DNA of 64,000 bases from an uncultured Muribaculaceae bacterium (GTDB lineage Bacteria > Bacteroidota > Bacteroidia > Bacteroidales > Muribaculaceae). Each line of letters starts with the position of its first letter. The stretch's first letter is position 1. The notes beneath the pieces were generated by a model, which was not told where the DNA came from, searched no databases, and worked only from the letters and a program-made list of their open reading frames with translations. Below, piece by piece: positions 17,525 to 26,605 of this stretch. A program made the position numbers and the translations under genes. The DNA is taken from NCBI GenBank assembly GCA_910584905.1, contig CAJUCQ010000066.1, positions 1 through 64,000 on the forward strand, given 5' to 3'.

Positions 17525-17549
17525 GAGGACCCGCTCTCATCCGGGCCTC
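17525..17549. terminator. Weak hairpin between convergent genes
   Basis: GAGG-A-CCCG (17525-17533) pairs with CGGGCCTC (17542-17549), one A bulged. No T-run is present, so it is only a candidate terminator for the lipoprotein gene and gtrA. Confidence 0.35.
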
Positions 17550-17600
17550 ACGCGCGGTGGCGGCATTCGTTTGTGCGCCGTCCGCGCGAGCCGCCGACCT

Positions 17601-18035
17601 TCAGGCCCGGCGGAAAGTCACCATCTTGTTGTAGGCGAAGTTGGCCACCGTGTACACGGCGTTGCCGACGAGCGTGGCGATGCCGTAGCCCGAGATGGCT
17701 ATGTAGTCGGTCAGCTGATACACCTCGGCCCCGAACCACGAGTCGGTGATTATCCACACCGTCCAAAGCTGGATGCCGTAGCACAAGAGAAAGCCCATGA
17801 CAAATATTATGGCTTCGCGCCTGTAGCCGCCCTTGCTTTGGAAAACCCACTGCTTGTTGCATAAAAACGAGTTCGCCACTCCGGCGATATAGCCGAGGGC
17901 GTTGCTCACATACAGATTGAGGTCAAGAAACGACTTGCATATATATATGACGCCGAAGGTGACAAGTGTGTTGAGCACCCCGACGAGGCAGTATTTCACG
18001 AACTGCACATATTTGTTTGAATTCTCCGCTTTCAT
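17601..18035 (-). CDS. GtrA-family membrane protein
   Basis: 144 residues with four predicted transmembrane helices and the GtrA-like signature FVKYCLVGVLNTLVTFGV near the N-terminus and NKMVTFRR at the end. GtrA proteins are thought to help move lipid-linked sugars or assist cell-surface polysaccharide glycosylation. Its start overlaps the stop of the TRIC-type channel gene by 4 bp, so it is the last gene of an nth - TRIC - gtrA minus-strand unit. Confidence 0.9.
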   Translation of the reverse strand: MKAENSNKYVQFVKYCLVGVLNTLVTFGVIYICKSFLDLNLYVSNALGYIAGVANSFLCNKQWVFQSKGGYRREAIIFVMGFLLCYGIQLWTVWIITDSWFGAEVYQLTDYIAISGYGIATLVGNAVYTVANFAYNKMVTFRRA

Positions 18036-18673
18036 TTTTCAGGAAGGTCTGACGGGTCGACTTTAAGTATCGGCAACGACCACCCGTAGTGGTAGGCGAG
18101 CACGCGCAGGCCCACCACCGTGGCCGCGCAACTGATTTGCGGCACCCACGACGCACCTCCGGCCGCAATCCCCGTGAGCCAGTAGACAACCCCGCCGGCA
18201 AGGCAGGCCGTGGCGTAGATATCCTTGCGGAAAAACAAGGGCTCTTCGTTGATGAGGATATCGCGGATTATTCCCCCGAACGACCCCGTGGTGATGCCCA
18301 TCACCGTGGCCACCCACATCGGGTACGATGCCGCCAGCGTCTTTTCGATGCCCACGACCACAAAAAGCGCCAGCCCTATGGCGTCGAAGATAAAGAGCGT
18401 GCGCATGCCCTTGACCAGCGCGCGGCGGAATATTATCACCGTTGCCAGCGAAAGTCCCGTCACCGCAAGATACATCCCCGACTGCATCCAGAACACCGGG
18501 ATGTCAAGCAGCACATCGCGCAACGTGCCGCCGCCTATGGCCGTCACAAGGCCGATGACATAAGCCCCGAACCAGTCGAAGCTCTTGGCCGCCGCGAGGC
18601 GGATGCCCGAGATGGCAAAAGCTATCGTCCCGAGAATCTCGATGATGAATATAAAAAGATTGTCTTCGCTCAT
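18032..18673 (-). CDS. TRIC/UPF0126-type membrane channel protein
   Basis: 213 residues and about seven transmembrane helices, with the duplicated UPF0126/TRIC motif: IGGGTLRDVLL in the first half and GSFGGIIRDIL in the second. Prokaryotic TRIC proteins form trimeric cation channels; relatives such as YicG have been linked to glycine use. The duplicated three-helix structure is clear. It overlaps nth upstream and gtrA downstream by 4 bp each, giving tight translational coupling. Confidence 0.92.
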   Translation of the reverse strand: MSEDNLFIFIIEILGTIAFAISGIRLAAAKSFDWFGAYVIGLVTAIGGGTLRDVLLDIPVFWMQSGMYLAVTGLSLATVIIFRRALVKGMRTLFIFDAIGLALFVVVGIEKTLAASYPMWVATVMGITTGSFGGIIRDILINEEPLFFRKDIYATACLAGGVVYWLTGIAAGGASWVPQISCAATVVGLRVLAYHYGWSLPILKVDPSDLPEK

Positions 18674-19359
18674 GCTTGTTCGTTTTTGCCTTTCGCCGCC
18701 GCGGCCTTGCGTCTTTGCGCCGCCGCGTCGCGCTCATGCTTCCGGCAATAGGCCGCGAGAAAACATTTGTCGCACTCGGGCTTGCGCGCCTTGCACACAT
18801 ACCGCCCGTGCAGTATCAGCCAGTGGTGCGCCCGCCCGACGGCTTCCGTCGGGATATACCGCATCAGCGTCGTCTCCGTGGACAGCGGAGTCTTCGACCC
18901 GGTCGTCAGGCCGAGGCGTTCGGCAACCCTAAACACGTGCGTGTCCACGGCCATCGCCGCTTGGTCGAACACCACCGAACGAATCACGTTGGCCGTCTTT
19001 CGGCCTACGCCCGGGAGCGTCAGCAGTTCGGCCATGCTTTCAGGCACTCTCCCGCCGAAATCGCTCACCAGCTTGCGCGCCATCCCCGACAGCGACTTGG
19101 CCTTGTTGTTCGGATAAGAGATACTTTTGATATACTCGTAAATCTCCGGCACTTCGGCCTCGGCCAAAGCCTCGGCCGTGGGGAAGGCCCTGAAAAACTC
19201 GGGCGTGTATTGGTTCACGCGCTTGTCCGTGCATTGAGCCGATAAAATCACGGCCACAAGCAGTTCATACGGAGTCGTGAAATTCAACTCCGTCGCTGCC
19301 GACGGCATCTCGCGGGCAAATTCCCGCAACACGTGTTCGTATCGTTCAGCAACCCTCAT
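18670..19359 (-). CDS. nth: Endonuclease III (DNA glycosylase/AP lyase)
   Basis: Removes oxidised pyrimidines from DNA and cleaves at the abasic site. The helix-hairpin-helix LPGVGRKTANV carries the catalytic Lys121, followed by the catalytic Asp139 in AVDTHVFRV. Four Cys at 189, 196, 199 and 205 form the [4Fe-4S] site. A basic Arg/Ala/Lys tail of about 25 residues extends past the cluster. The 229-residue length is normal. First gene of the nth - TRIC - gtrA unit. Confidence 0.97.
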   Translation of the reverse strand: MRVAERYEHVLREFAREMPSAATELNFTTPYELLVAVILSAQCTDKRVNQYTPEFFRAFPTAEALAEAEVPEIYEYIKSISYPNNKAKSLSGMARKLVSDFGGRVPESMAELLTLPGVGRKTANVIRSVVFDQAAMAVDTHVFRVAERLGLTTGSKTPLSTETTLMRYIPTEAVGRAHHWLILHGRYVCKARKPECDKCFLAAYCRKHERDAAAQRRKAAAAKGKNEQA

Positions 19360-19403
19360 CGCGTGTCAGGCTGTGTCGTCGCCCGGGTGTTGGCCGTGCG
19401 CGC

Positions 19404-20426
19404 TCAGGCGTGTGTGCCCGTGAATTCGTCAAGGAAGCGGGCGTCGTTCTCGGAGAACAGGCGCAGGTCGCTCACCCTGTATTTCAGATTGGTGATGCGT
19501 TCGATACCCATGCCGAGGGCGAAGCCCGAATATTCTTTCGAGTCGATGCCGCAGGCTTCAAGCACATTCGGGTCGACCATGCCGCAGCCGAGAATCTCTA
19601 CCCAGCCCGTGCCCTTGCAGAACGCACAGCCCTTGCCGCCGCAGATATTGCACGAAATATCCATTTCGGCCGACGGCTCCGTGAACGGGAAGTAGCTCGG
19701 ACGGAGGCGGATTTTTGTGTCTTCCCCGAAGAGTTCGCGGGCGAGATACATCAGCGTCTGCCGGAGGTCGGAGTAGGTCACGTCCTTGTCGATATAAAGA
19801 GCCTCAAGCTGGTGGAAGAAGCAGTGGGCGCGGGCCGAGATGGCCTCGTTGCGATACACGCGCCCCGGGCAGATGATGCGGATGGGCGGCTTTTGAGTCG
19901 TCATCACGCGCGTCTGAACCGACGACGTGTGCGTCCTCAGCACCATGTCGGGGTTCTTGGCGATGAAGAACGTGTCCTGCATATCGCGGGCGGGATGGTC
20001 GGGCGGGAAGTTCAGGGCCTCGAACACGTGCCAGTCATCCTCGATTTCCGGGCCGTCGGCAATCGTGTAGCCCAGACGATGGAATATGCCGATAATCTCT
20101 TCGCGGACAATCGACAGCGGATGGCGCGTGCCGAGACGCACCGGCGACGACGGGCGCGTAAGGTCCGTGGCGTCAGCGCTCCCCGCGGTCTGCCCGAGGC
20201 CGTCGCGCAGGGCGTTGATGCGCTCCGTGGCGTAGGCCTTCAGTTCGTTGATGGCTTGCCCGAGTTCGCGTTTCTGTTCGGCCGGGACGCTACGGAAATC
20301 ATTCATCAGGGCCGGGATTTCGCCCTTCTTGCTGAGATACTTGATTCGCAGAGCCTCGACATCCTCAAGAGTGCCGGGAGCGGCCGTTTCAAGCTCCGCG
20401 CGAAGACTTTTTATCTTGTCAATCAT
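19404..20426 (-). CDS. pheS: Phenylalanyl-tRNA synthetase alpha subunit
   Basis: Catalytic subunit of the (alpha-beta)2 enzyme that charges tRNA-Phe. It is 340 residues with an N-terminal coiled coil, then the class II core: motif 2 region RTHTSSVQTRVM and IICPGRVYRNEA, and motif 3 GFALGMGIERI. A Cys-rich insert (CNICGGKGCAFCKGTG) is found in many bacterial PheS proteins. pheT is not adjacent. The -7 box at 20459-20466 supports this start. Confidence 0.98.
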   Translation of the reverse strand: MIDKIKSLRAELETAAPGTLEDVEALRIKYLSKKGEIPALMNDFRSVPAEQKRELGQAINELKAYATERINALRDGLGQTAGSADATDLTRPSSPVRLGTRHPLSIVREEIIGIFHRLGYTIADGPEIEDDWHVFEALNFPPDHPARDMQDTFFIAKNPDMVLRTHTSSVQTRVMTTQKPPIRIICPGRVYRNEAISARAHCFFHQLEALYIDKDVTYSDLRQTLMYLARELFGEDTKIRLRPSYFPFTEPSAEMDISCNICGGKGCAFCKGTGWVEILGCGMVDPNVLEACGIDSKEYSGFALGMGIERITNLKYRVSDLRLFSENDARFLDEFTGTHA

Positions 20427-20458
20427 TGCTGAAATGAGATTTTTGCAGTTTTAATGTG

Positions 20459-20466
20459 CAAAGTTA
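20459..20466 (-). promoter_or_regulatory. -7 promoter box for pheS
   Basis: TAACTTTG on the minus strand, about 33 bp before the ATG. The -33 position lacks a clear TTTG. Confidence 0.55.
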
Positions 20467-20533
20467 CAAAAAAAATCAATTCACACGCTTCATGCGCCGG
20501 AAATTCCATTCCCAAACCTTCGGACAATATACT

Positions 20534-20556
20534 GACGGCAGGGCCGGCTTGCCGTC
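20534..20556. other. Unassigned hairpin between divergent promoters
   Basis: GACGGCA (20534-20540) and TGCCGTC (20550-20556) are exact reverse complements around an inner GCCGGC. A run of seven T lies about 10 nt downstream on the plus strand. No gene on that strand precedes it, so it may end a short unannotated RNA or be a regulatory element. Nothing else is recognised in 20427-20703 apart from the promoter boxes. Confidence 0.35.
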
Positions 20557-20627
20557 GATGCTGATATTTTTTTGCACCCTGTTTGAAAAATAACTGACAA
20601 AAATGTTTTTTTGTCGAAAAATATCTT

Positions 20628-20644
20628 TAACTTTGTGATATCAC
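20628..20644 (+). promoter_or_regulatory. -7 box and palindrome upstream of the propeller lipoprotein gene
   Basis: TAACTTTG (20628-20635) matches the -7 consensus. The perfect 10-bp palindrome GTGATATCAC (20635-20644) overlaps its end, right at the expected transcription start, and could be an operator. The nearest TTTG (20610-20613) is only 14 bp upstream. The position excludes the in-frame start at 20611. Confidence 0.5.
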
Positions 20645-20703
20645 AACGTCTGATTCGTGGAATTTTGTCACATTTTATTCATGTATCACTTTTCTCAGCG
20701 CTT

Positions 20704-21795
20704 ATGAAACACTTTGTATGCCCGGCTATCGCCCTTCTTTTGTCGCTCGCATCTTGCTCGCCTTCAGCCGACAACGACCTCAGCCTCAAAGTAGACCCCG
20801 CCAATCCCCTTGTCCTGCCCTTTGACACGGAGCGCCTTGTGCGGCTTGAGACCTCCGATTCCTCGCTCATTTACGGCGTGGACAATATGATTATTGCCGA
20901 TGGCCGTTACATTATCAAATCGCGCGACTTGCTCAAGAGCTACAGCGCCGCCGACGGGAGCTATCTCGGCGCCGTGGCCCGCAAAGGTCAAGGCCCGGGC
21001 GAATTTTCGATGATTACCCGCCTATGGCTTGAGGGCGACACCGTGAAGTTCTACGACATCAACAACCATCGCGTCACCTCCTGCCTCCCCGACGGCACAT
21101 TCCTCGGCGAAGCTCCCTTCATGCCTCAAGGCAAGGCTTCGCATCCCCTCACGCTCGTCTCATTTATCGAGACGCCCGACGGCTCGGGCTATCTCGGCCT
21201 CAATCAGTTTACCGACGGGACTACGCCCGTAAACCCGCAGTACTCCTTCTTCGACGGCAACCTCAATCTCGCGGGCGACGTCCCCGGGCGCGAACTCCGC
21301 TCCGGCGCCTTTGCCGCTAATTTCGCCCTCGCCGACCGCGCCTCCAACACAATCCTTGCGTGGGAAAACCTTTGCGACACAATCTTCACGGTCACCCCCG
21401 AAGGCGTAAGCCCCGCCTATGTTCTTGATTTCGGTGAGAGCGCCGTCCCCGCTCGGATACAGTCCATCCCCGGCTACTACGACCGTTGGATGGCGTTTGA
21501 TGAAGCTCGCAAGAAGCCCGGCATCCGCATGGCCGCATTCGCCTCCAATTATCAGCGCGGGGCCGACGGCAACTACTGGTTCACCTTCACCACCACCGAC
21601 GACGGCCTTTGGCATCTCGCCCGCTTCGCCCCCGAAGGCGGCAAAGCCGAGGTGTATGACTTCGACTTCGGTCATCGCGACTATGCCCTCGCACCCTTCA
21701 TCCTCGCCGACGGCGATGACCTCATCACCGTCATCACCGACAAATCCGACCCCGAAGCTAACCCCATGATTTATCGCTACCCGCTCGCAAAATGA
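20704..21795 (+). CDS. 6-bladed beta-propeller lipoprotein
   Basis: 363 residues. A lipoprotein signal (CPAIALLLSLASC) is followed by a beta-propeller of the type abundant in Bacteroidetes, recognised by the segment VARKGQGPGEFSMITRLWL with its GQGPGEF signature, and further blades such as VKFYDINNHRV and YWFTFTTTDDGLWHLARF. Such proteins may act as surface or periplasmic binding platforms; no enzymatic residues are evident. The ATG at 20704 immediately precedes the signal peptide. The stop overlaps the thioredoxin-like gene (ATGA), indicating coupled expression. Confidence 0.85.
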   Translation: MKHFVCPAIALLLSLASCSPSADNDLSLKVDPANPLVLPFDTERLVRLETSDSSLIYGVDNMIIADGRYIIKSRDLLKSYSAADGSYLGAVARKGQGPGEFSMITRLWLEGDTVKFYDINNHRVTSCLPDGTFLGEAPFMPQGKASHPLTLVSFIETPDGSGYLGLNQFTDGTTPVNPQYSFFDGNLNLAGDVPGRELRSGAFAANFALADRASNTILAWENLCDTIFTVTPEGVSPAYVLDFGESAVPARIQSIPGYYDRWMAFDEARKKPGIRMAAFASNYQRGADGNYWFTFTTTDDGLWHLARFAPEGGKAEVYDFDFGHRDYALAPFILADGDDLITVITDKSDPEANPMIYRYPLAK

Positions 21796-22379
21796 AAAAC
21801 TTCATACTTGGAATTGTCGCAGGCCTGCTGGCCGCGCTCCTCGGATGGCAGATATATGACTTTTTTCGCCCTGCCGAATCGTCTGCAACCGAGTGGACCG
21901 ACGCCGACGACACCGATTATGCCGAAGACCGCGACCCCGCCAAAGCCGCCGAAAACGCCGCATCCGTTGATATGCGGCCTTTCGCCCTTTCGCGTTTCGG
22001 TCGGGCGCCCCTGACTCTCGGCGACCTTGACAGCTCGGCCGTCGGCAACACGCTTTTCGTAAGATATGCCGCCACGGCTTGTCCGCCCTGCGTGGCTCAC
22101 GTAAGGGCCGCTGTCAGCGATTTTGCCGAGGCATCGCCCGACGCACGCATCGTGATGCTTATCAGCGGCGAGAGCCTCCGCGGGCTTCATGTCCGCGAGA
22201 AAGAAGACCGAGGGCGCTACTCATACTTCGCCGTCGATTCCCTGCCGCTCGATTGCTACGCCGGCGCTCAGCCCGTGATTTTCTATCTTTCGCCCTCGGG
22301 GCGGGCCTCGCGCTTTTTCGTTCAGGAATACGGCGACTCCGTCGGCGCCCGCGCCTTCTTGGGCCTGAACGAGTCATAA
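21792..22379 (+). CDS. Membrane-anchored thioredoxin-like protein with CPPC motif
   Basis: 195 residues. The N-terminal hydrophobic helix FILGIVAGLLAALLGW is probably an uncleaved anchor, followed by an acidic linker and a thioredoxin-like domain with the redox motif ATACPPCVAHVRAAV near residue 97. The domain is divergent, lacking the usual Trp before the CxxC. It is likely a periplasmic disulfide reductase or oxidase. Translational coupling to the propeller lipoprotein suggests that this protein is its partner. Confidence 0.75.
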   Translation: MKNFILGIVAGLLAALLGWQIYDFFRPAESSATEWTDADDTDYAEDRDPAKAAENAASVDMRPFALSRFGRAPLTLGDLDSSAVGNTLFVRYAATACPPCVAHVRAAVSDFAEASPDARIVMLISGESLRGLHVREKEDRGRYSYFAVDSLPLDCYAGAQPVIFYLSPSGRASRFFVQEYGDSVGARAFLGLNES

Positions 22380-22422
22380 GACGGCGCACATCTTTTGCTT
22401 CCGCTCATTATCAACTTTCGTT

Positions 22423-23520
22423 ATGCACATAGCTCCGTTTTTGCAATATACCTCCCGTCATTGCCTTGCCGCCGCGCTTGTGGCGGCAGGCCTTGTCGGC
22501 TGCTCCACGGATAAAACCGACGCGGCGGCTCCCGAAAGCGAGCCTGCCGTCGTCGCCGAGTCTGTAGCCGTTGCCGAAGTCGACACAGTCACCGTCCGCC
22601 CCGATGAAATCAACCACGTAATCCTCAGCAACGGCAAACTCCACGCGCGCCAAAGCGCCGAGCTTCGCTTCGACAATCCCGGCACGGTCAGCAAAGTGTT
22701 CGTCCGCAACGGAAGCCGTGTGCGCAAGGGCGACCCCGTGGCCTCCCTCGACACCTACACCCTCGAAGCCCGGATGCGCCAGTGCCGCGAAGCCCTGTCG
22801 CGAGCGTCGCTCGACATGCAGGACGTGATTATAGGCCAAGGCTACGACCCCTCCGGCGAAATACCCGCCGCTGTCACCGCCCTCGCCCGCACCCGCAGCG
22901 GCTATGACGCCGCCGAGGCCGCCCTCGACCTTTGCCGGAAAGAAATCGAGGCCGCAACCTTGCGCGCCCCCTTCGACGGCCTTGTGGCGAATCTCACCCT
23001 CAGACCTCATTCCGCAACCCCCGCCACCGACCCCGCGTGCTTGCTGATAAACGATTCCGGCATGGAAGTCGACTTCAAGGTCCTTGAAGGCGAACTCGCC
23101 ATGATAGCTTCGGGCAACACGGTCGACGTCGCCCCCGTTTCAGGCGCACCTGCCGCATCCGGAAAAGTGGTGGAAATAAATCCCCTCGTGGATGCCGGAG
23201 GGCAAGTCGCCGTAAAGGCTGTCATCGACGGCGCCCGCGACGGATTCCTCGACGGCATGAACGCCCGCGTCACTCTCCGCGTGGGGCTTGGCCGCGGCCT
23301 TGCCGTGCCCAAGAGCGCTGTCGTCACCCGCAATGGCCGGGAGGTGGTGTTCACCCTCGGACCCGGCAACCGCGCCATCTGGAACTATGTCACCACCGGC
23401 GTCGAAAACAACACCTCGGTCGTAATCGACGACGGACTCGAACCCGGCGCATGCGTCATCGTCTCCGGCAATGCGACGCTCGCCCACGAAAGCCCCGTGA
23501 CCTTGCGGTCCGGCCTCTAA
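22423..23520 (+). CDS. RND efflux periplasmic adaptor (membrane fusion protein), lipoprotein
   Basis: 365 residues. A signal peptide with lipobox (VAAGLVGCST, Cys at about 27) precedes the HlyD-type fold: the lipoyl half LSNGKLHARQSAELRFDNPG, a helical hairpin, the second half LRAPFDGLVANLTL, and the beta-barrel and membrane-proximal domains ending at VPKSAVVTRNGREVVF. It links the inner-membrane RND pump to the TolC channel. First gene of the four-gene efflux operon 22423-31102. Confidence 0.93.
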   Translation: MHIAPFLQYTSRHCLAAALVAAGLVGCSTDKTDAAAPESEPAVVAESVAVAEVDTVTVRPDEINHVILSNGKLHARQSAELRFDNPGTVSKVFVRNGSRVRKGDPVASLDTYTLEARMRQCREALSRASLDMQDVIIGQGYDPSGEIPAAVTALARTRSGYDAAEAALDLCRKEIEAATLRAPFDGLVANLTLRPHSATPATDPACLLINDSGMEVDFKVLEGELAMIASGNTVDVAPVSGAPAASGKVVEINPLVDAGGQVAVKAVIDGARDGFLDGMNARVTLRVGLGRGLAVPKSAVVTRNGREVVFTLGPGNRAIWNYVTTGVENNTSVVIDDGLEPGACVIVSGNATLAHESPVTLRSGL

Positions 23521-23569
23521 GCCCGCGTCCCCGCCGACGCGTCCTAACACGCATTATCCGAAGTCCCGT

Positions 23570-26500
23570 ATGGTACGCTTCCTCATCCACCGTCCCGTAG
23601 CCGTGCTGATGTCTTTTCTGGCATTGGTCATTCTCGGGTGCGTCTGCTATTTCGCCCTGCCCGTCACGCTTATGCCCGATATCGACGTCCCGGAGGCATA
23701 CGTGCGTCTCAAAGCCCCTGGCATGACGGCGCGCGACATCGAGACAGCCGTGGCCGCCCCCTTGCGCTCGCGGCTCTCGCAGATGCCGGCAATCGAGAAT
23801 ATCACGTCCGAGGCTACCGACGGCGCTCTTGTCGTAAAACTCACCCTCGGTTACGGCGTCGACATGCACAAGGCCGTAATCGAGATTAACGAGCGCGTCG
23901 ACGACGCCGTCCCGTCCCTCCCGCCCGGAGTGGGGCGCCCGGTTGTGTCGCGTTCGGCCGTTGCCGACATCCCCGTCGTCTACGTCCAGATTACCCCGGC
24001 CTCCGGCGAGGATGCCTCCCCAGCCTTCTACGACTTTGCCTCCGGCGTTGTCAGGCGCAGACTCCTCCAGCTCCCCGAAATCGCTGCCGCCGACATGACC
24101 GGCGCAGTCGGAAAAGAACTTGCCGTCATCCCGCGGCCCGACCGCATGGCCTCCGCCGGAGTCTCCGTCGACGATATTCAGGCCGCAATCGTCGGCGCCG
24201 CAGGCGTCCGCGCAGGCGAAGTAACCGTCCGCGACGGCCTCTTTGAATACAAAGCGTTCATTGATGCCGGTGTCACCGATGCCGCCGCCGTAGCCGCCAT
24301 CCCGGTGCTTAAAAACGGGGTAATACGCAACCTCGGCGATTTCTGCGATATTGATGTCCGCGGAGTGCGCCCCGACGGATATTCCTCATACATGGGCCGC
24401 CCGGCGGTCACGCTCGCCCTCGTGAAGCATCCCGCCGCTTCGATGGATGCCCTTGACGCCGCCCTCGATTCCACCCTCGAATGGTTTGCGAGGCAAGAAC
24501 CCGCAATATCAATCACCAAAAGCCGAAGCCAGACTCAGCTCCTCGACATCACGGTTGATAACCTGCGCGTAAACATCCTCCTCGGTCTCGTCCTTATTTT
24601 CGCCCTGTGCCTCGTGGTGATGGGCAGTCTGCGCGTGCCTGCGATAGTGGCCGTTTCGGTCCTCGTAGCCGTGGTTGTCACCTTCATTCCGTTTTTTCTG
24701 CTCGGCGTGGGGATAAACATCATTTCCCTCGCCGGACTCATTCCCGCCGTGGGCATGATGATTGACAACTCGCTTATCGTCGCCGAGAACATCACGCAGT
24801 ATCGCCGCCGCGGCCTCGGCCTCGACGACAGCTGCGTCAGCGGAACAAACGAGATGATCACGCCCATGCTCTCGTCGTCGCTTACCACTGTCGCCGTATT
24901 CCTCCCCTTGGTGTTCATGAGCGGAATGGCCGGAGAAATTTTCGCCGATCAGGCCTTCGCTATCACAGCCGGACTCGCCGTGTCGTACGCCGTGTCGATT
25001 ACGCTTCTCCCCGTGCTCTACAGCCTGCTTGTGCCCCGCGTCGACACGAGGGCCGACAAGGCCGACGCGTGGCTCACACGCACCTACGACCGCACGTTCG
25101 ACCGCTGTTTTGCCCGTCCGTGGGTGCTCCCGCTCGTTGCCCTCGGCTTCCTTGCCGCCATTTGGCCTCTCGGCAAGGCCCTTGATGTCGAGCGCCTCCC
25201 CGAAATCGACAGCGACGACTTTGTCGCCGACATCGTATGGCCCGGAAACCCCGCCGCTGCCGCCACTGCAGCCCGAGTCGCCGAAATCGAACGCGCATTT
25301 CCCGATGCCGTCGTCGAGTATTCGGCCTTCGTAGGGCCGCAGGACTTCATCCTCCCCGGACCCGACGCCGCCCTTTCGCCCGGTAGAGCGCGCATATACG
25401 TCCGCGCGCGCCGTAGCGGCGACGTCCCCGCCGTGAAAGATTCCCTTGAGCGCTTTGTCGCCGCCCGTTGGCCCGCCGCAAACCTCGGCTTTGCCCCGAA
25501 AGAGACTGCCCTCGACAGGATATTCCCCGCATCAGGCCCCGCACTCAGGGCCGAAATCTATCCCGGCGACGCGCGTCGCGGCGATGCTCTCGGCCTGATT
25601 GATTCCCTGAAAGCCGTCATGTCCGCCGAGGCCCGGATTCAGCTCTCGATGCCTCCGGTCGAAGACCGCATGGCCCTTGTCCCCGACCTCAGCGCAATGG
25701 CCCTTTACGGCGTCTCGTCCGAAGCCATCACCAAAGCCATGAGCGACGCCTTCGGTGGCGAAGTCCTCGGCTCATTCCCGCTCGGCGACGGCGACCTCCC
25801 CGTAAGGCTCGACTACGCCGAGGGAAGCCCCGGCGCTATTCTCGCAGGCGCCTTCGCCAAGGCTTCTCCGGGCGACGTCGACATACCCCTCTCGGCGCTC
25901 GTCCAGAGCCGCCCCTCCGCGGCCTACCGCTCGGTCACGGCCGACGCCGCGGGCGAGTACGTCGCCGTGACCTTCGATGATGACGATGCCGCCACACGCG
26001 CCCGTTTTCCGAAGGCGATAAGAGAATCCCTCGCCCGCATCGCACCCGACGCCTCGGCCACATTCTCAGGCATGATTTTCGAAAACGAACGCATGATGCG
26101 CGAACTCGCCATGATTCTCATCGTCTCCCTCGTGATGATGTACTTCATCCTTGCCGCCCAGTTCGAGAGCTTCCTCCAGCCCCTCATTGTCCTTGTGGAG
26201 ATTCCGCTCGACACAGCCTTCGCGCTCGTCTTTCTGTTCATATTCGGCGAGTCGCTCAATCTCATGTCGGCCATAGGCATAATCGTCAGTTGCGGCATCG
26301 TCGTCAACGATTCCATCCTCAAAATCGACTCCGTCAACGACCTCCGCCGCGCCGGCATGCCCGTCGTAAAGGCCGTTCACGTAGCCGGACGCCGCCGTCT
26401 CAAAAGCATCGTCATGACTTCGCTCACGACAATCCTTGCGATGGTGCCCGTCTTTTTCGCCTCCGATGCCGGGTCGGAACTCCAGCGCCCGCTTGCCGTT

Positions 26501-26605
26501 GCCGTGACAGGCGCAATGACCATCGGAACTGCCGTGAGCATATACCTCATTCCGCTCCTTTATTGCTTCGTTTATGAGAGAAAAGATTTTAAGACTCGCT
26601 CTTAG
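23570..26605 (+). CDS. RND-family efflux permease, first of two
   Basis: 1011 residues with the RND layout: one N-terminal helix (LMSFLALVILGCVCYFAL), a large periplasmic loop, helices 2-6, a second loop, and helices 8-12. TM4 reads GMMIDNSLIVAEN, keeping the first of the two proton-relay Asp residues of AcrB; the TM10 Lys position reads Asn in VVNDSILKID. Likely a proton-driven drug or lipid exporter. Its last 32 bp overlap the tolC-like gene. The substrate is unknown. Confidence 0.93.
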   Translation: MVRFLIHRPVAVLMSFLALVILGCVCYFALPVTLMPDIDVPEAYVRLKAPGMTARDIETAVAAPLRSRLSQMPAIENITSEATDGALVVKLTLGYGVDMHKAVIEINERVDDAVPSLPPGVGRPVVSRSAVADIPVVYVQITPASGEDASPAFYDFASGVVRRRLLQLPEIAAADMTGAVGKELAVIPRPDRMASAGVSVDDIQAAIVGAAGVRAGEVTVRDGLFEYKAFIDAGVTDAAAVAAIPVLKNGVIRNLGDFCDIDVRGVRPDGYSSYMGRPAVTLALVKHPAASMDALDAALDSTLEWFARQEPAISITKSRSQTQLLDITVDNLRVNILLGLVLIFALCLVVMGSLRVPAIVAVSVLVAVVVTFIPFFLLGVGINIISLAGLIPAVGMMIDNSLIVAENITQYRRRGLGLDDSCVSGTNEMITPMLSSSLTTVAVFLPLVFMSGMAGEIFADQAFAITAGLAVSYAVSITLLPVLYSLLVPRVDTRADKADAWLTRTYDRTFDRCFARPWVLPLVALGFLAAIWPLGKALDVERLPEIDSDDFVADIVWPGNPAAAATAARVAEIERAFPDAVVEYSAFVGPQDFILPGPDAALSPGRARIYVRARRSGDVPAVKDSLERFVAARWPAANLGFAPKETALDRIFPASGPALRAEIYPGDARRGDALGLIDSLKAVMSAEARIQLSMPPVEDRMALVPDLSAMALYGVSSEAITKAMSDAFGGEVLGSFPLGDGDLPVRLDYAEGSPGAILAGAFAKASPGDVDIPLSALVQSRPSAAYRSVTADAAGEYVAVTFDDDDAATRARFPKAIRESLARIAPDASATFSGMIFENERMMRELAMILIVSLVMMYFILAAQFESFLQPLIVLVEIPLDTAFALVFLFIFGESLNLMSAIGIIVSCGIVVNDSILKIDSVNDLRRAGMPVVKAVHVAGRRRLKSIVMTSLTTILAMVPVFFASDAGSELQRPLAVAVTGAMTIGTAVSIYLIPLLYCFVYERKDFKTRS

